From the NCBI RefSeq assembly GCF_932276165.1, contig NC_064009.1, positions 8,680,001-8,744,000 of the forward strand: a stretch of 64,000 nucleotides of DNA. The letters run 5' to 3'. The notes under the pieces are model-generated. The model was given only the letters and a program-made list of their open reading frames with translations. It did no database searches and was not told the origin of the DNA. The DNA is from Plutella xylostella. Lineage: Eukaryota > Arthropoda > Insecta > Lepidoptera > Plutellidae. This document shows, one piece after another, positions 32,474 through 43,633 of the stretch; the first letter of the stretch is position 1; every line of letters starts with the position of its first letter. Position numbers and translations under genes: made by a program.

Positions 32474-34310
32474 GCCGGTATTGGCATTTTGTGACTGACA
32501 TGATAACTTTGATTTATTTTGGCCATATCTCATCTTTGATTCATTATTATTAACAATTTTAATACAATAAACTTACATACAAAGCGAAATTAAGTATATG
32601 TAAGTACATAGTAAAATTATTAACTCATCCGAATGCAGACAAGCTTCAGAAATAGCTTACACTAAGTGCTAAGCAATGATGGCACTTAGCTACTGTTCGC
32701 TCTGTTTGCATTAGCTAGATGGACAAGGTAATGAATCCTCACTCCTCAGCCAGTAATGGGCAGCCGGTAATAATGGTGATTCCTATCTGGAGTGGTCTGA
32801 CTAGGTCTTCTGCGTCGGTTTATTTTACATCTAGACTGGAGGCCAGTAATGCTAAAGTAGAAGAGTAATTATATTGTGTTTAGTAAGTATATAAGGCTAT
32901 AATGAGTAAGGATTTTCTGTTCTGCTATAACTTCTTTGACACATGTGTCCAGCCATCTAAGCTTACTAACGTGGTGAGCTGTTTCGGTGACTTAAGTTCT
33001 CTATCGGATCACTTTGCTGCGGATGCAAATTGCGATCTTTCATAACGATCGAAGTCTCTATTTTACTTTAACTTTATTAATTGTTTATACATTTATTTAT
33101 ATTCTATTTTATAACGTTAAATGTAAGCATTAGAAAGTATATTATTATGAACAACGCTGAATGACAAAGAAAATATCTCAAAAATGAAATTTGAATTCAA
33201 ACAATGCGGAAGCTTTCTTCACTTGAACTTTTTTGCCACCGACTTATTTACTTTGCACTCGCACCGAAAAAGGCATTCCCTTTCAACTTTATTTGTCCCT
33301 TTACGGTCTAGAAACCTTTGGATCTCGGCTACACAAATACCGATCGTTCATATTAAACTGACCCGCTCTGTAGCCTGTTCAGATCCATATTTCCTTTGTG
33401 CAAAGGCGTGTTTTTGGTTGGTTTATCAAAGTGACAAGGGACGAATAGTGTGGACAGTGAATACCATGAACATTTCATCGTCCCATGTCGGCCGACATGT
33501 TTGAAGACATGTTGATCGCCGAGCGTTACCCGACAGAGCAAATATGAGTTAAAACGTTTACAAATAATACATTTATATTATGTATGTGGAAATTGGTGTT
33601 GGAATATAGGAGGTAAATAGTTCGCGGCGCCAGTGCTGTCTTGAAGCGAAGGTTTGCGTCTGATCTGGTTCGATTAACCAATATCGTTTAGATAGAATGG
33701 AAATAAATCCGACCTAAGTATTATGTATTTATTACCTATATGTTTTCTCATTGGCAAAATTAACGCAGATTTATTTATTAGCTGTTATAATTAGAATTTT
33801 CGCGAATTAGTTTATTTAGTAGCCATGTTCCATGAATGTTCAACCACTACGGGCAATAATGTTTCCCCTAATTGTAATCGGGAAGAGATAATTTGCAACA
33901 ACACCTATACCCCATAAATATACTTTATACAGGGTGTAAAACCTTCAGACGCGCCCTCCACAAACATTAGCATGTGACATATTGTGCTGTCAATCAGCGG
34001 CGCACGCTCACGTATCGGCAATGATCTCTCGGAGTTACCAGCCTTAGGAAATGTATGAGTATTCAATACTCGCAAAATATTAAAAAGTTTTAGTATCTTT
34101 ATCTTTTTCAAAAAGGTTTTCAGATTTAATCATTTGCAGAATTTCATTATAATTAATAAATCTACACATTTACCTAGATACTTATGAATAGTTTACCTAC
34201 ATACTCGTTACTCGCATTTGGTAACATATTTTTTTACTGGCAACATCTATAGATGCATATAGATGCCAAGGGAAAACCCAAATGATCGTAAATTATATTT
34301 TGCAATTGAC
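32474..34310. other. No gene recognised
   Basis: A 106-codon frame at 33184-33504 overlaps an opposite-strand frame and shows no domain. Only the small RTE-related remnant near 32.95 kb is recognisable. Confidence 0.45.
32935..33018 (-). pseudogene. Short remnant related to the RTE-like element
   Basis: On the plus strand ACGTGGTGAGCTGTTTCGGT-like DNA followed by ACTTAAGTTCTCTATCGGAT matches, with differences, the 61060-61110 part of the minus-strand RTE-like remnant (ACTTTAGTTCTCTGTTGGAT). It is too short to say more. Confidence 0.4.
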
Positions 34311-34320
34311 ATTGTACATA

Positions 34321-34347
34321 CTAATATTATAAATGCGAAAGTAACTG

Positions 34348-34382
<35 letters not shown>

Positions 34383-34531
34383 TACTCTTTCACGCCAAAA
34401 CTACTGAACGGATTTGAATGAAATTTGGTGTACATATGGTCTAGACCCTGGGAAAGAACATAGGCTACTTTTTATCCCGGAATTCCCACGGGAAAACTTT
34501 TTAAGGCGAAGCGAAGCGCGCGGGAACAGCT
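34321..34531 (+). repeat. Lepidopteran (TGTC)n short interspersed repeat, copy 2
   Basis: It runs from CTAATATTATAAATGCGAAA through an expanded (TGTC)n to GCGCGCGGGAACAGC. ATTGTACATA lies at both 34311-34320 and 34532-34541, an apparent 10-bp target duplication. Confidence 0.75.
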
Positions 34532-35428
34532 ATTGTACATATAGGCACAATGAAAGAATCACAAACACTAACTATAGGATATACATTCTGTCCTCAGTCA
34601 CCTTAGACTACAAACACTATCAGCTACCTGTCTTTATCATTAATCCTTCAAGTGTTGAATCAATCTATATTATCTAATCAATATACTCCCACCTACCTCA
34701 GGCAGCAAACAGAGTTCTAATATGTTTTGGTAAATACTATTTTTTTGGGAAGGAAGATAACTCATTCACTTCTAAGTGAGTAATTAAATTCAAATTCGCT
34801 ACATTATATCTTCAACCCAGAATATCGAATGCATCAGATGAATGAGTAATCTTTATTTAATACTACACCTCTTACGCTATAAACCAAACTAATGTTACTC
34901 AATTTCTGAACTCTACCTCATTAACTGCATCGTTTAAACCTACGCTGATATAAAAGCAATCAGTGGATGGGCGAAATAGATATTAATGCAGCCATTAACA
35001 TATGTGTAGCAATATTGATCTTTATGATTAATTATGCCAATCTGTTGACTTATTCCCTCGCCATAGATCCATAGAGATGGCCTATGGTATGTCACCATGG
35101 TGAAACGGTCAGCCACAGACTTACCAGTGTACGCTTAAAGACGCATTTTTCGTAAAAATAAACATTATTAACTTTTAAAGTAAAATTTTGAACTGAAAGA
35201 CGACCTCCATTTTAATAAACTTTTCCCGTCAGTTATCTAAAAATAAGTTTTATTAAAGATAGGTACGTAATTGTTAGAACTCCCACAGCTAAACCTGACC
35301 AAAACAGATCTAGACAATCGATCGTATCTGAATATCTAGTGCTTTGTAATCAGGTAAATTAATCAAACATTAAATCAGTTACCTCTCACCTATATTGTTA
35401 CTCCATGCAGCCCTGAGCTTTGTGTTAA

Positions 35429-35632
35429 GGGGGTTACTCTTTAAATTTACGAACGAGAATTGTCACAACGAACGTGCTTAATACAACGTGATAGAGTCGT
35501 TTTTAAGGCTGCACTTTTGTTGTTCCTAAGCTTCGGAGCGCTGCACGAACCAAGACTCTATCACGTTGTATTAAACGTGCCGATTGAGTGACAGTTATCG
35601 TTCGTTTCTTCATTCATTTAGAGAGTGACCCC
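35429..35632. mobile_element. MITE with GGGTCACTCT termini, copy 3, inverted dimer
   Basis: The ends are GGGGGTTACTCTTTA and TTAGAGAGTGACCCC. Unlike the other copies it carries AATACAACGTGATAGAGTCG and its inverse complement, CGACTCTATC-type, on either side of a central GC-rich hairpin, so the whole 204 bp is a near-palindrome. It is non-coding. Confidence 0.7.
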
Positions 35633-36249
35633 AGTGCAGTGTGGGCATGCCTTATGGATCTGTGAATCATCGAAGAGTGTTGGCGTAGAATAAGACATGG
35701 AATAGAGTGTATGTAGTTTATACGGAATGATCCAAAAGTTGTTTAGTCAGCCAAAAAGGGTGGCTCAGGTGATAAAGAACTGTATGATGTCGCGATAAGA
35801 ATGAGAATATAACTGATAAAATTTCACTTTGTTAGGTACAGTACAATACGAGTATGGCGATGATGATGATAAATATGACGCATTTACGGTACATTCCAAG
35901 TACTTGGCCCTTTTCCAGTAAGTGAAGTAAGTGCTAAAGGCAAAATATTTATTCATACATATCCTACTTGACCTTTCACACAAGAAACTGAACTGAATCA
36001 TTATTTGCACGTCGCTGACTGCATCCTCTCTGGGTCAAGTTATTATTGGAAACGTCTGAATAAATATCTTATTCCAGCCATCCAAAGGTTGTCTGGGAGA
36101 CATCGCTTTAAGTGATAATAACGCTTATTGTTACCTCATTAAGTTACAATTTGATTATTTTATTATTATTTTTTTGGTGAAAAAATGATGATGGGCACCA
36201 ATATATGGAAGCTGGGACCAGCACCAATAGAAATGAGTGATACGTCGTT

Positions 36250-37393
36250 GCGTGTTTTGAAACTATACAAGGCCAGAACGCACCCATAGTACTAGCACTG
36301 TATAGTTTCAAGTGAAAAAATATATTATTTCACTTGAAAATATACACGATTTGTGCGTACTAATCGCGTATACTTTCAAGTTGGGATTTACGGAATCGTT
36401 CTTGAAAATATACATTGCTATTACGCACATTGCTTGATTGGCGTACTTGACGCATATAATTTATACCTACATGCTGATTCTGATTTACTTAACTATTTCG
36501 GTGCCTATATAATGTTAATAAATAAAGATGAACAAGCTCTAATTTGATTGATAAGTTGATATTTAAGAATAGCAATCATACTTGCAAGTATGAATACTAA
36601 TATCTTATTATTTATGTGAATTAGGAGTAATACCTACTACACTCATGGCTCCTGAACGGAAAAGACTAGCGTAATGACGCCGTCGGCAATGTTAAAGTAC
36701 ATTTAACAGCGCATTAAAATATTATTATAACTAACCAACTAAAAACGTAAATTTTAATCAAATTCTAAATTAAATGTTTTAAAAAATTGGGGTCATTTGG
36801 TACTGACTTTTTGCTATTTGGACTTATTCATTGCTCGTGAGTGTAGTAGGTATTACCCTATAGAACTATTACAGACATATTTTCCCTCAATTTATGAAGT
36901 CACCTTTTATTCGTCTTTTATGAATTGTTCTACATCCTCTTCTGAGATCATTTTTACTATTTACATACTTCTACAGTTTAATTTAAATCAATTTACTTTT
37001 TAATGTACGATGTAAACAAAAAACACGTTACGAAAACAATGCCAAATGCGGAATGATCATGCAATGTTTAGAAAGTAATACACTTATTACTATTTCGCAT
37101 GAAAGAAAGAGAGAGCAACAATTCAAAAGGGCTACCTGGTAACTAATCACGTATAGTTTCAAGTGCTCGCATTGCCGTTTGGCACTTGAAAATATACACG
37201 ATTAGTACGCAGTGGTAACTGCTGCAGTATATTTTCAAGCCATAATTTTGGCCCAACTTACTTGAAATTATACGCGATTAGTGCGTAATGGCCTTGTATA
37301 CTTTCAAGTAAAACATGGCACTATTTTAATTTGAAAATATACGTGAGCAGTCCCAACCTCTGCGTTCTGGCCTTGTATAGTTTCAAAACACGC
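36250..37393. mobile_element. Non-autonomous TIR transposon with 9-bp TSD, copy 2
   Basis: Same termini as copy 1, flanked by TACGTCGTT at 36241-36249 and 37394-37402. It is 1144 bp. It is very similar to copy 1 throughout (around 93-95 percent by eye), with the same alternating motif array at both ends and the same nested MITE (36640-36843). The different target duplications prove that the two copies moved independently instead of arising by local duplication. Confidence 0.9.
36640..36843. mobile_element. GAGCAATGAAA-family MITE remnant inside the 9-bp-TSD transposon, copy 2
   Basis: Same position and borders as in copy 1, keeping a little more of the left end (CACTCATGGCTCCTGAACGG). The shared position shows the MITE entered the transposon before these two copies dispersed. 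Confidence 0.6.
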
Positions 37394-37903
37394 TACGTCG
37401 TTGAAAAGGTATTTTTTTGCAGAATATGAATAACGGAAGCGCTAGTCTTGATTTACTGTCCAATTAAAGTAATCGTACCTTGAAAGTTTTTATATTTTAT
37501 TTCTGTAATTTTAATGTTTTTGTTAGTTTTTCACATTCATTTTTAATTTTTATAACAAAATGATCATATTTCATATAATATTATATTTGTTTATTATCTC
37601 AGTAAATAAAACCAGTTGAAAGTAATTTCTCCAATTTCAATAATACGTGTTTACGTGTATTACGCCCTAACTGTCATCAGGAGAAAGAGTGCAATGCCAT
37701 AGAAAAATACTTCCTTCCGACGAATATATTTCAAAATGGACAACTGATACGGATTTGTCGTCATAATACTTTTTTGCTCACTTGAAAAGAGCTATCCAAC
37801 AATGTATGTCTCATCTTTATTGGACATAGGTCCCAAAACGCCCATTGTCATTTAGGATATGTATCTAAATACAAAAGATAAATCCTAATCCTAATCCTAA
37901 CTA

Positions 37904-38800
37904 TATATATACACCGATAAAGAAATAAAAAGCGCAGTAATTAAAAAGAGAATGAACACCTGGAAGGAAAAACCACTTCATGGTCAATTTTGTAAGGCAG
38001 TTCTTCAAAAAGATAATATAGACAGAGAGTTATCATTCAGATGGCTCAAGAAACAGCCAGTGTCATCAACATTAGAAGCTTCGATTTTCGCCATTCAAGA
38101 TCAAGCAGTTATTACAAGACAGCACGAGAGAGACATTTTAAGAAAGGAAATAGACGGTAGGTGTCGGCTATGCGCGACTAAGGATGAGACCATACAACAC
38201 ATTACCTCTGGATGCGATAAGCTGGCAGGCACCTACTATACAAAACGACACAACAACGTAGTACAATATGTTCACTGGTCATTGCTCAAAAAACATAACC
38301 TACATAGTACAGATTTATGGTGGAAGGAGGATTTAACACAGCCACAAGTTAAAGAAAATGAAGAAGCAAAAGTAATGTGGGAGATGCCGGTACAGACAGA
38401 TGTTATCGTCACACACAACCGACCAGACATAATATATACAGATAAAGCAGAAAACAAAACATACTTAATAGACATAACAATACCATCAGACTACAACATC
38501 GGAGCAAAAGAAATAGAAAAGCTAAGCAAATATCACCTTCTGAAAAAAGAAATAGCAAGATTATGGAACACGGATACACAAATAATACCAACAGTAATAG
38601 GAGCCACTGGAATTGTTGCAAAAAGTCTACATAGATATTGTAATAAGTTAGAAGCAAAAATAAACATACATATCATGCAGAAGCAGGCAGCCATCCACAC
38701 ATCAACTATAGTTAGTAAGGTTTTAGGAGATTCAGTTATGTACACGGGGACACTGATGCTCCTCTTCTCTGAAGGTTTCAGAGCGGGAGTATTAGTTTAA
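37904..38800 (+). pseudogene. R4/Dong-like retrotransposon C-terminus with restriction-like endonuclease
   Basis: An open frame runs from after a stop at 37898 to TAA at 38798-38800. The first ATG is at 37952, giving 282 residues, but the protein is really the tail of a longer polyprotein. Counting from that ATG, a zinc motif C71-C74-H83-C88 is followed by HNNVVQYVHW. The endonuclease core is RPDIIY (157-162) and YLIDITIPS (171-179), then EKLSKYHLLKKEIARLW. This CCHC plus PD-(D/E)xK-like order is that of the R2/R4/CRE group, which cuts target DNA with a restriction-like fold, unlike the APE-type elements in this window. The reverse transcriptase is missing (5' truncation). The remaining frame is undamaged. 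The exact clade is inferred. Confidence 0.72.
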
Positions 38801-38846
38801 AAACACCGACCTCAAAAGTCGAGATAAATAAACATAGTATATTATA

Positions 38847-39041
38847 ATAATATTATAAATGCGAAAGTAACTGTGTCTGTCTGTCTGTCTGTTACTCTTT
38901 AAAGCCAAAACTATTGATCGGATTTGAATGAAATTTGGCATACATATGGTCTAGACCTTGAGAAAGAACATAGGCTACTTTTTATGCCGAAATTCCCACG
39001 GGATAACTTTTAAAGGGGGAGCGAAGCTCGCGGGAACAGCT
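38847..39041 (+). repeat. Lepidopteran (TGTC)n short interspersed repeat, copy 3
   Basis: It starts TAATATTATAAATGCGAAAG about 45 bp after the stop of the R4-like frame and ends AGCTCGCGGGAACAGCTAG. No convincing target duplication is seen. Confidence 0.75.
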
Positions 39042-39044
39042 AGT

Positions 39045-40180
39045 TTAATATAAAATGATTCCATGTATGGTAAGAAATTACCTGAATTTTACAGGTAACT
39101 TTTACTAATTTCCATAGAAAATATCTTAATATACACCATTCAAATGCTTTCATTTTTGAAAATTTAACTTTGTCATTATTTATTAAGGCTTCAGTTTTAT
39201 GCCAATGCCATTTCTGGTATTCTCAGACTGACACACATACATCGCCTCCCTGAACATCCTTAACCTCGATAATTATGCTAATTTAGTTATGTTACTCACA
39301 CAATTGGTATAAACAAGGGAAAAAAACATACTTTCAATGCTTACACAATTTATTCTTACTTATTTTGGACTGAAATATATCGTGTAAATTGTTTTAAATA
39401 TATTACATTATACTATTTAGTTAGATGTCGGTATCCATCACTAAGTACCGAAGCAACTATTTTTAGGAATCATGCTTTCAATTTATATACTAGAGAGCAT
39501 TCGTGATTAATAAAAAAAAATGTTATTTATAATATTACAAAAAAATAGCACCAAAAATACATAGTAGGTATTATCGAATACAAAGTTCTTCAAAAAACAA
39601 AATACCTATATAAAGTGGGAATCAATCAGGCAGAGTCCAAATTAATATTAAATAATACCCCACGGAAATATACAAATGGCCACTCATAGGTAATACATTT
39701 AGATGGTGATACTTGCTTACGGCCAACAACTACTAATAAATAATGTGTTACCACACAAGTGCAGAAACACTAGTAACATGGCACAGCAGGATAATAATAA
39801 AACAACGAACGCACATTATAAATTACCCGATAACAATATTTAGCCAGGCTATAAAGGGTAAAAAGCTCAAGCATTAATCTGACTATTTAATACCCATAAC
39901 AGCGGAGTCAAATGTATCAAACTTCTTAAACTAATTTGTCCTGTCAAACCACATGCAAAACAAGTACAAATATTTCTTCAAATGGGGAGGTTTTTCTTTT
40001 ATTTTGAGCTGTTGAAGATATCTTATATGTTTGGGATAAGGTGTAAGTTGGTACTGGAAAAGTGTTGTGTGTGGTAAAGGTGATGCATGGCGGCTAGCAG
40101 CGGGCTAGTGGTCTCATTTGTCGCGAAATAAACGCGTCTCACCTTTACACCTTTGGATGGGTTTATGCACGAACTATGTG
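39045..40180. other. No feature recognised
   Basis: AT-rich DNA without coherent frames. It lies between a short interspersed repeat and a MITE fragment. Confidence 0.55.
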
Positions 40181-40320
40181 CACTCACGAGCAATGAAAAT
40201 GTTCCAGTGACAATAGTACCTCATTACTTTTAAACGGCAAAAGGCTAGCTTATTGATGCCGTCTACAATATTGAAATACATTTGAAGCGCATCAGAATAT
40301 TTCTAACTAATAAGGTAAAT
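40181..40320. mobile_element. Partial MITE of the GAGCAATGAAA family
   Basis: It begins CACTCACGAGCAATGAAAAT, then GTTCCAGTGACAATAG, a GATGCCGTCTACAATATTGA block and GCGCATCAGAATATT. The right terminus is absent. Confidence 0.55.
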
Positions 40321-40599
40321 AAATTGTTTTCTTTTATAAATAGGTATTGGGTTAATTAATAGGTACCGCAATTGCGGAAAATTATGAAATAACAGATCTG
40401 CTTTCTTTAGACTTTTTCAACGTTAGTAAAATATCCAATGCAGATTACATACATGGATAGCAGAGGTATAATACTTTCATGCCGTAATTAATACGTGCAT
40501 ACAAGCTTAAATAAAAGAAAGTGCCTTCCACAGAATAAGTTTTATGAATAGCTTTTTTTTTCCTACGACATTTTTCTACTTTTACAATTTAGCATAACA

Positions 40600-40790
40600 C
40601 CGTCCAATTCGACCGCACGCAACGTTTTCAGTGACCGATTCGCAGTGCGCGCGCAAACAGGTGCGCTGCGCCTGCGCATGCGTTGTCGTCCGCCATTTTT
40701 AATACGTCCACTACCGACCTCTGACACCGCGATGGACGGCGTTGTCTAGCCGTAATATGTGGCCGTAATATTTACAGATTAGAAGCGAAG
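40600..40790. promoter_or_regulatory. CpG-rich patch, candidate promoter-like DNA
   Basis: GC- and CpG-rich sequence (GCGCGCGCAAACAGG, GCGCCTGCGCATGCG) plus CCGCCATTTTT sits in an AT-rich setting just upstream of the 5S-derived SINE. No exon can be supported. Composition is the only evidence. Confidence 0.2.
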
Positions 40791-40830
40791 ATAGGTTTTA
40801 AGAGACTATACTTTTATGAGACTTATGAAG

Positions 40831-41197
40831 CGTCCATAGTCGAGCGGGCTTCAGTGATTGTAACTGATCACTGAGGTTAAGCAACAACTGGCACGGTCAG
40901 CCATTGTATGACCGTGACAGTTCTGGACGCTTCCGTGCTTCGGACGGCACGTTAAGCTGTGGGTCCCAGTTGCTGCTTCGGCATAGAGTCGTTAAGCCTA
41001 GTCAGAGGCCTTCGAGCTGCTTGAAAACATCTGACAGTCGGGTTGCCCACTTACCCGACAACTCTCTCAGCACAAGCTTGCTTGTATTGGAGTCCACTAA
41101 CCCGCACTTGGCCAGCGTGGTGGACTAGGCCTAAACCCTTCCTTCATTGGAAGGAGACCCGTGCCCCAGCAGTGGGGACGTAATGGGTCGTGATGAT
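40831..41197 (+). repeat. 5S-rRNA-derived SINE, near full length
   Basis: The head at about 40836-40930 resembles 5S rRNA: CCATAGTCGAGCGGGCTTCA, then GATCACTGAGGTTAAGCAAC (the 5S box A region) and GGTCAGCCATTGTATGACCG in place of the 5S intermediate element and box C. A second conserved block, CTTCCGTGCTTCGGACGGCA (40930-40949), and a lepidopteran 3' body follow, ending GGGGACGTAATGGGTCGTGA plus a (TGA)n tail. ACTTAT flanks both ends (40821 and 41198), a possible short target duplication. The RNA would be made by RNA polymerase III and moved by a LINE in trans. Confidence 0.72.
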
Positions 41198-41384
41198 ACT
41201 TATTATAAAATTCTTGAAGGTACAGCTACAAAGCTGGTGATTTTGTCGCTTTTTCAGTAACCTCTTTGAAGACTGGATACATCTTCTATATCCTGCTAGG
41301 TTTGCCTGCCAGCAGACATCGAATATCTGACATAACTATTTAAGGATTAGGTATTGAGCCCCTTATCCACACGGAGAGTAGTTT

Positions 41385-41458
41385 GTAAAAATTGACGTTC
41401 ATCAGAAAAAAAAAATATTTATACGATGAATTAAAATATTTGACTTTGACTTTGACTT
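41385..41458 (+). repeat. 3' tail of a truncated non-LTR element
   Basis: An A-rich stretch is followed by three to four GACTTT repeats (about 41440-41457), a tail type seen on lepidopteran Jockey-like LINEs. No coding part remains. Confidence 0.35.
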
Positions 41459-42407
41459 AAGGTAATTTGTACTTATCAACCATCTACCAGTCAGACAAAA
41501 TGCAGCTATCATAAGAAAAACCAAAGACTATAGGTACTTACTTATAGGTAAGTATTTACAATGTGATCTACATATTTTTATAACATGCTGTAACCATACT
41601 ATGAATGAATAGAATGTAAGAACAAAGAACTTATCGGCTAATCGATCTCTTTAGACTAGTGTTTATATTGAGAATAAATTATTGTTAACACTTCCCATCT
41701 GATCCATTCATCTAATTTCAAATTCATGTAGGATAATAATATAAAAAATCTACTACTACCTTATTAACATTAAATAATTTTTGCAATTAGGTATTATAGG
41801 ATGTATTGTTACCAACAATAAACAACAAACGGACGAACAAAGTCGACCCTAAATAAGGATAAGGCAAGGAAGAAGAAGAAGAGGACGTATTGTTACCAAC
41901 TTAATTTTAAACAAAAATAAGTTTGACAAACATATTTTGTATTACCATGTATTACACACAAAAATGCAGCTAAAGTTTTTAATCTAATTCAACAATATAC
42001 CTAAACAACTAACCAAAAGGATAGAATTATTATACACTCAGTTGCACAAAGGAACTAAAATGTCAACTTTAAATACCTATATTGCTACCTTGGCAGAAAT
42101 AGATTTAAAGCCGACCAAAGCTTAAAGTTCCTTCCTGGCATAAGAGAGGTAATAATTATGACTCATTCTGATCATATAGAAACAACCCGTCGACACCATG
42201 CCAAGCTGAGATACGAAGTCAAGATATCAACTTTTTAGATCATGTTAACACGCACGTAAATATAATAACAAGATTTGACACGACGATCGATATAATCGAA
42301 TTAAATTATTCGAATTTGTTTAATGTAACGTTCTTTTTCAACCGATAGCGTTGAACGAACACAGATTAGAATTTAGTAGTTCAGTTATCTTTTGTTTTTG
42401 TACAAGT

Positions 42408-43509
42408 TACTTCCAGTTTCGCGTCGAGGGTTCCAGATCATCTCTTCATCCGATTCGTGCAGGTGTCCCGCAAGGGTCAGTTCTAGCTCCTCTTCTTTTC
42501 TCCTTATACACAAGTGACATCCCCAGACATACGCATGTGTCGCTAGCATTATATGCTGACGACACAGCGATCTACTTAAGGGATAGGTTTAAAGGCAAAG
42601 TCCAGCACGGGCATCTCCAAAGCGCAACCAACGCCCTCGGCGAATGGTTTCGCAAATGGAGAATGGAGGTGAACCCGGAGAAAAGTACCGCAGTGTACTT
42701 TTCACGGGCTCTCCGCCGGCCCAACACTGCTCCTCAACCCAACATCACTCTGTTCGGCAAGCCTATCCCTTGGTCCGACCATGTCAAATATCTGGGTGTC
42801 ACTTTCGACAGCAGACTGTCTTTTGCTAGTCATATACGTAGGGTTAGGAATAGAGCTTCTCTCTATTTAGGAAGAACTAACTCCTCTGTTTCGAAGCAAA
42901 AAGCTCTCACTACGCAGCAAAGTGAGACTCTATCTAACTTGCATAAGACCCGTCATGACCTACGCTAGCGTAGTGTTTGCTCATGCTTCAAACAGATATA
43001 TCAATTCTTTACAAGCAATCCAAAATAGATTCCTGCGCAGGGCGACAGGCGCGCCTTGGTACGTCCGCAATTTCAACTTGCACAAAGATTTGCAAATCCC
43101 TACTATCCGACAGTATCTCAAAGTCTCCTCAAACCGCTACTTCGACCAAGCGGTTAATCACCCGAACCCACTAATTAGCCAACCGGCTAACTATCACGTT
43201 TTCCCTGAGTTCAAACAGAGACGACGTCGTCCGAGACACGTTCTCTGTGACCCGGACGATGAGATCACTGTCCGTATTAGGGAGTTGCAAACCTTTGACT
43301 CCCCGACCCCTGCCTCGGCAACTGTCCCACTTAACTTTTACACACCCCGCCCCAGACCCGGGGGAGGGACTCACACTCGGTCTCGGCCTTTTGCCGGTCC
43401 GAATCGTAGGGCTAGGATCCTTCTCCACCAAAACAGGTACTATACCCGCGTCAGGTACATTCCTGGCCGGTTCTCACCACCTCCATCTGGTGACGGGTCA
43501 TTTAGGTAG
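42408..43509 (+). pseudogene. Jockey reverse transcriptase, 3' part, frameshifted
   Basis: The first frame carries GVPQGSVLAPLLFSLYTSDI, the catalytic LYADDTA (Asp codons at 42558-42563) and the thumb region KYLGVTFDSRLSF. Near 42876 one extra A shifts the frame. The protein then continues in the next frame as LYLTCIRPVMTYASVVFAHA and FLRRATGAPWYVRN to the stop at 43507-43509. Upstream motif A and the endonuclease are absent because of 5' truncation. In the complete element this enzyme primes cDNA synthesis at the nicked target. There is no RNase H domain, as expected for Jockey. The C-terminus is Pro/Arg-rich. It is inactive. Confidence 0.9.
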
Positions 43510-43633
43510 GTCTCTCTTTTTAACTGGGTGAAGGCGCCTATCGGCGCCTCCCCCACAGTTAGGGTAAAGCTGAATAAGTCCCTTATGGCCGACTTCAGTA
43601 AATAGGTTTCATTTAGAAAAAAAAAAAAAAAAA
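42408..43633 (+). mobile_element. 5'-truncated Jockey element with 16-bp TSD
   Basis: The element starts abruptly in reverse-transcriptase coding sequence at 42408 and ends in a poly(A) tail (about 43616-43633). TTGTTTTTGTACAAGT occurs exactly at 42392-42407 and 43634-43649, defining both ends. It is about 1.2 kb, so some two thirds of a typical Jockey element is missing through incomplete reverse transcription. Confidence 0.92.

Noticed and set aside
33184..33504. 106-codon open frame
   Set aside because: No domain visible and an opposite-strand frame overlaps it. Nothing supports translation.
34414..34677. 87-codon frame starting in the (TGTC)n repeat
   Set aside because: Its first half is the interspersed repeat itself; other copies do not keep the frame.
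40836..40930. Genuine 5S rRNA gene
   Set aside because: Only partly similar to 5S rRNA, the box C region is altered, and it is joined to a SINE body and (TGA)n tail.
43171..43531. Open frames overlapping the Jockey 3' end in other phases
   Set aside because: They are shadows of the GC-rich, Pro/Arg-rich C-terminus of the Jockey protein.
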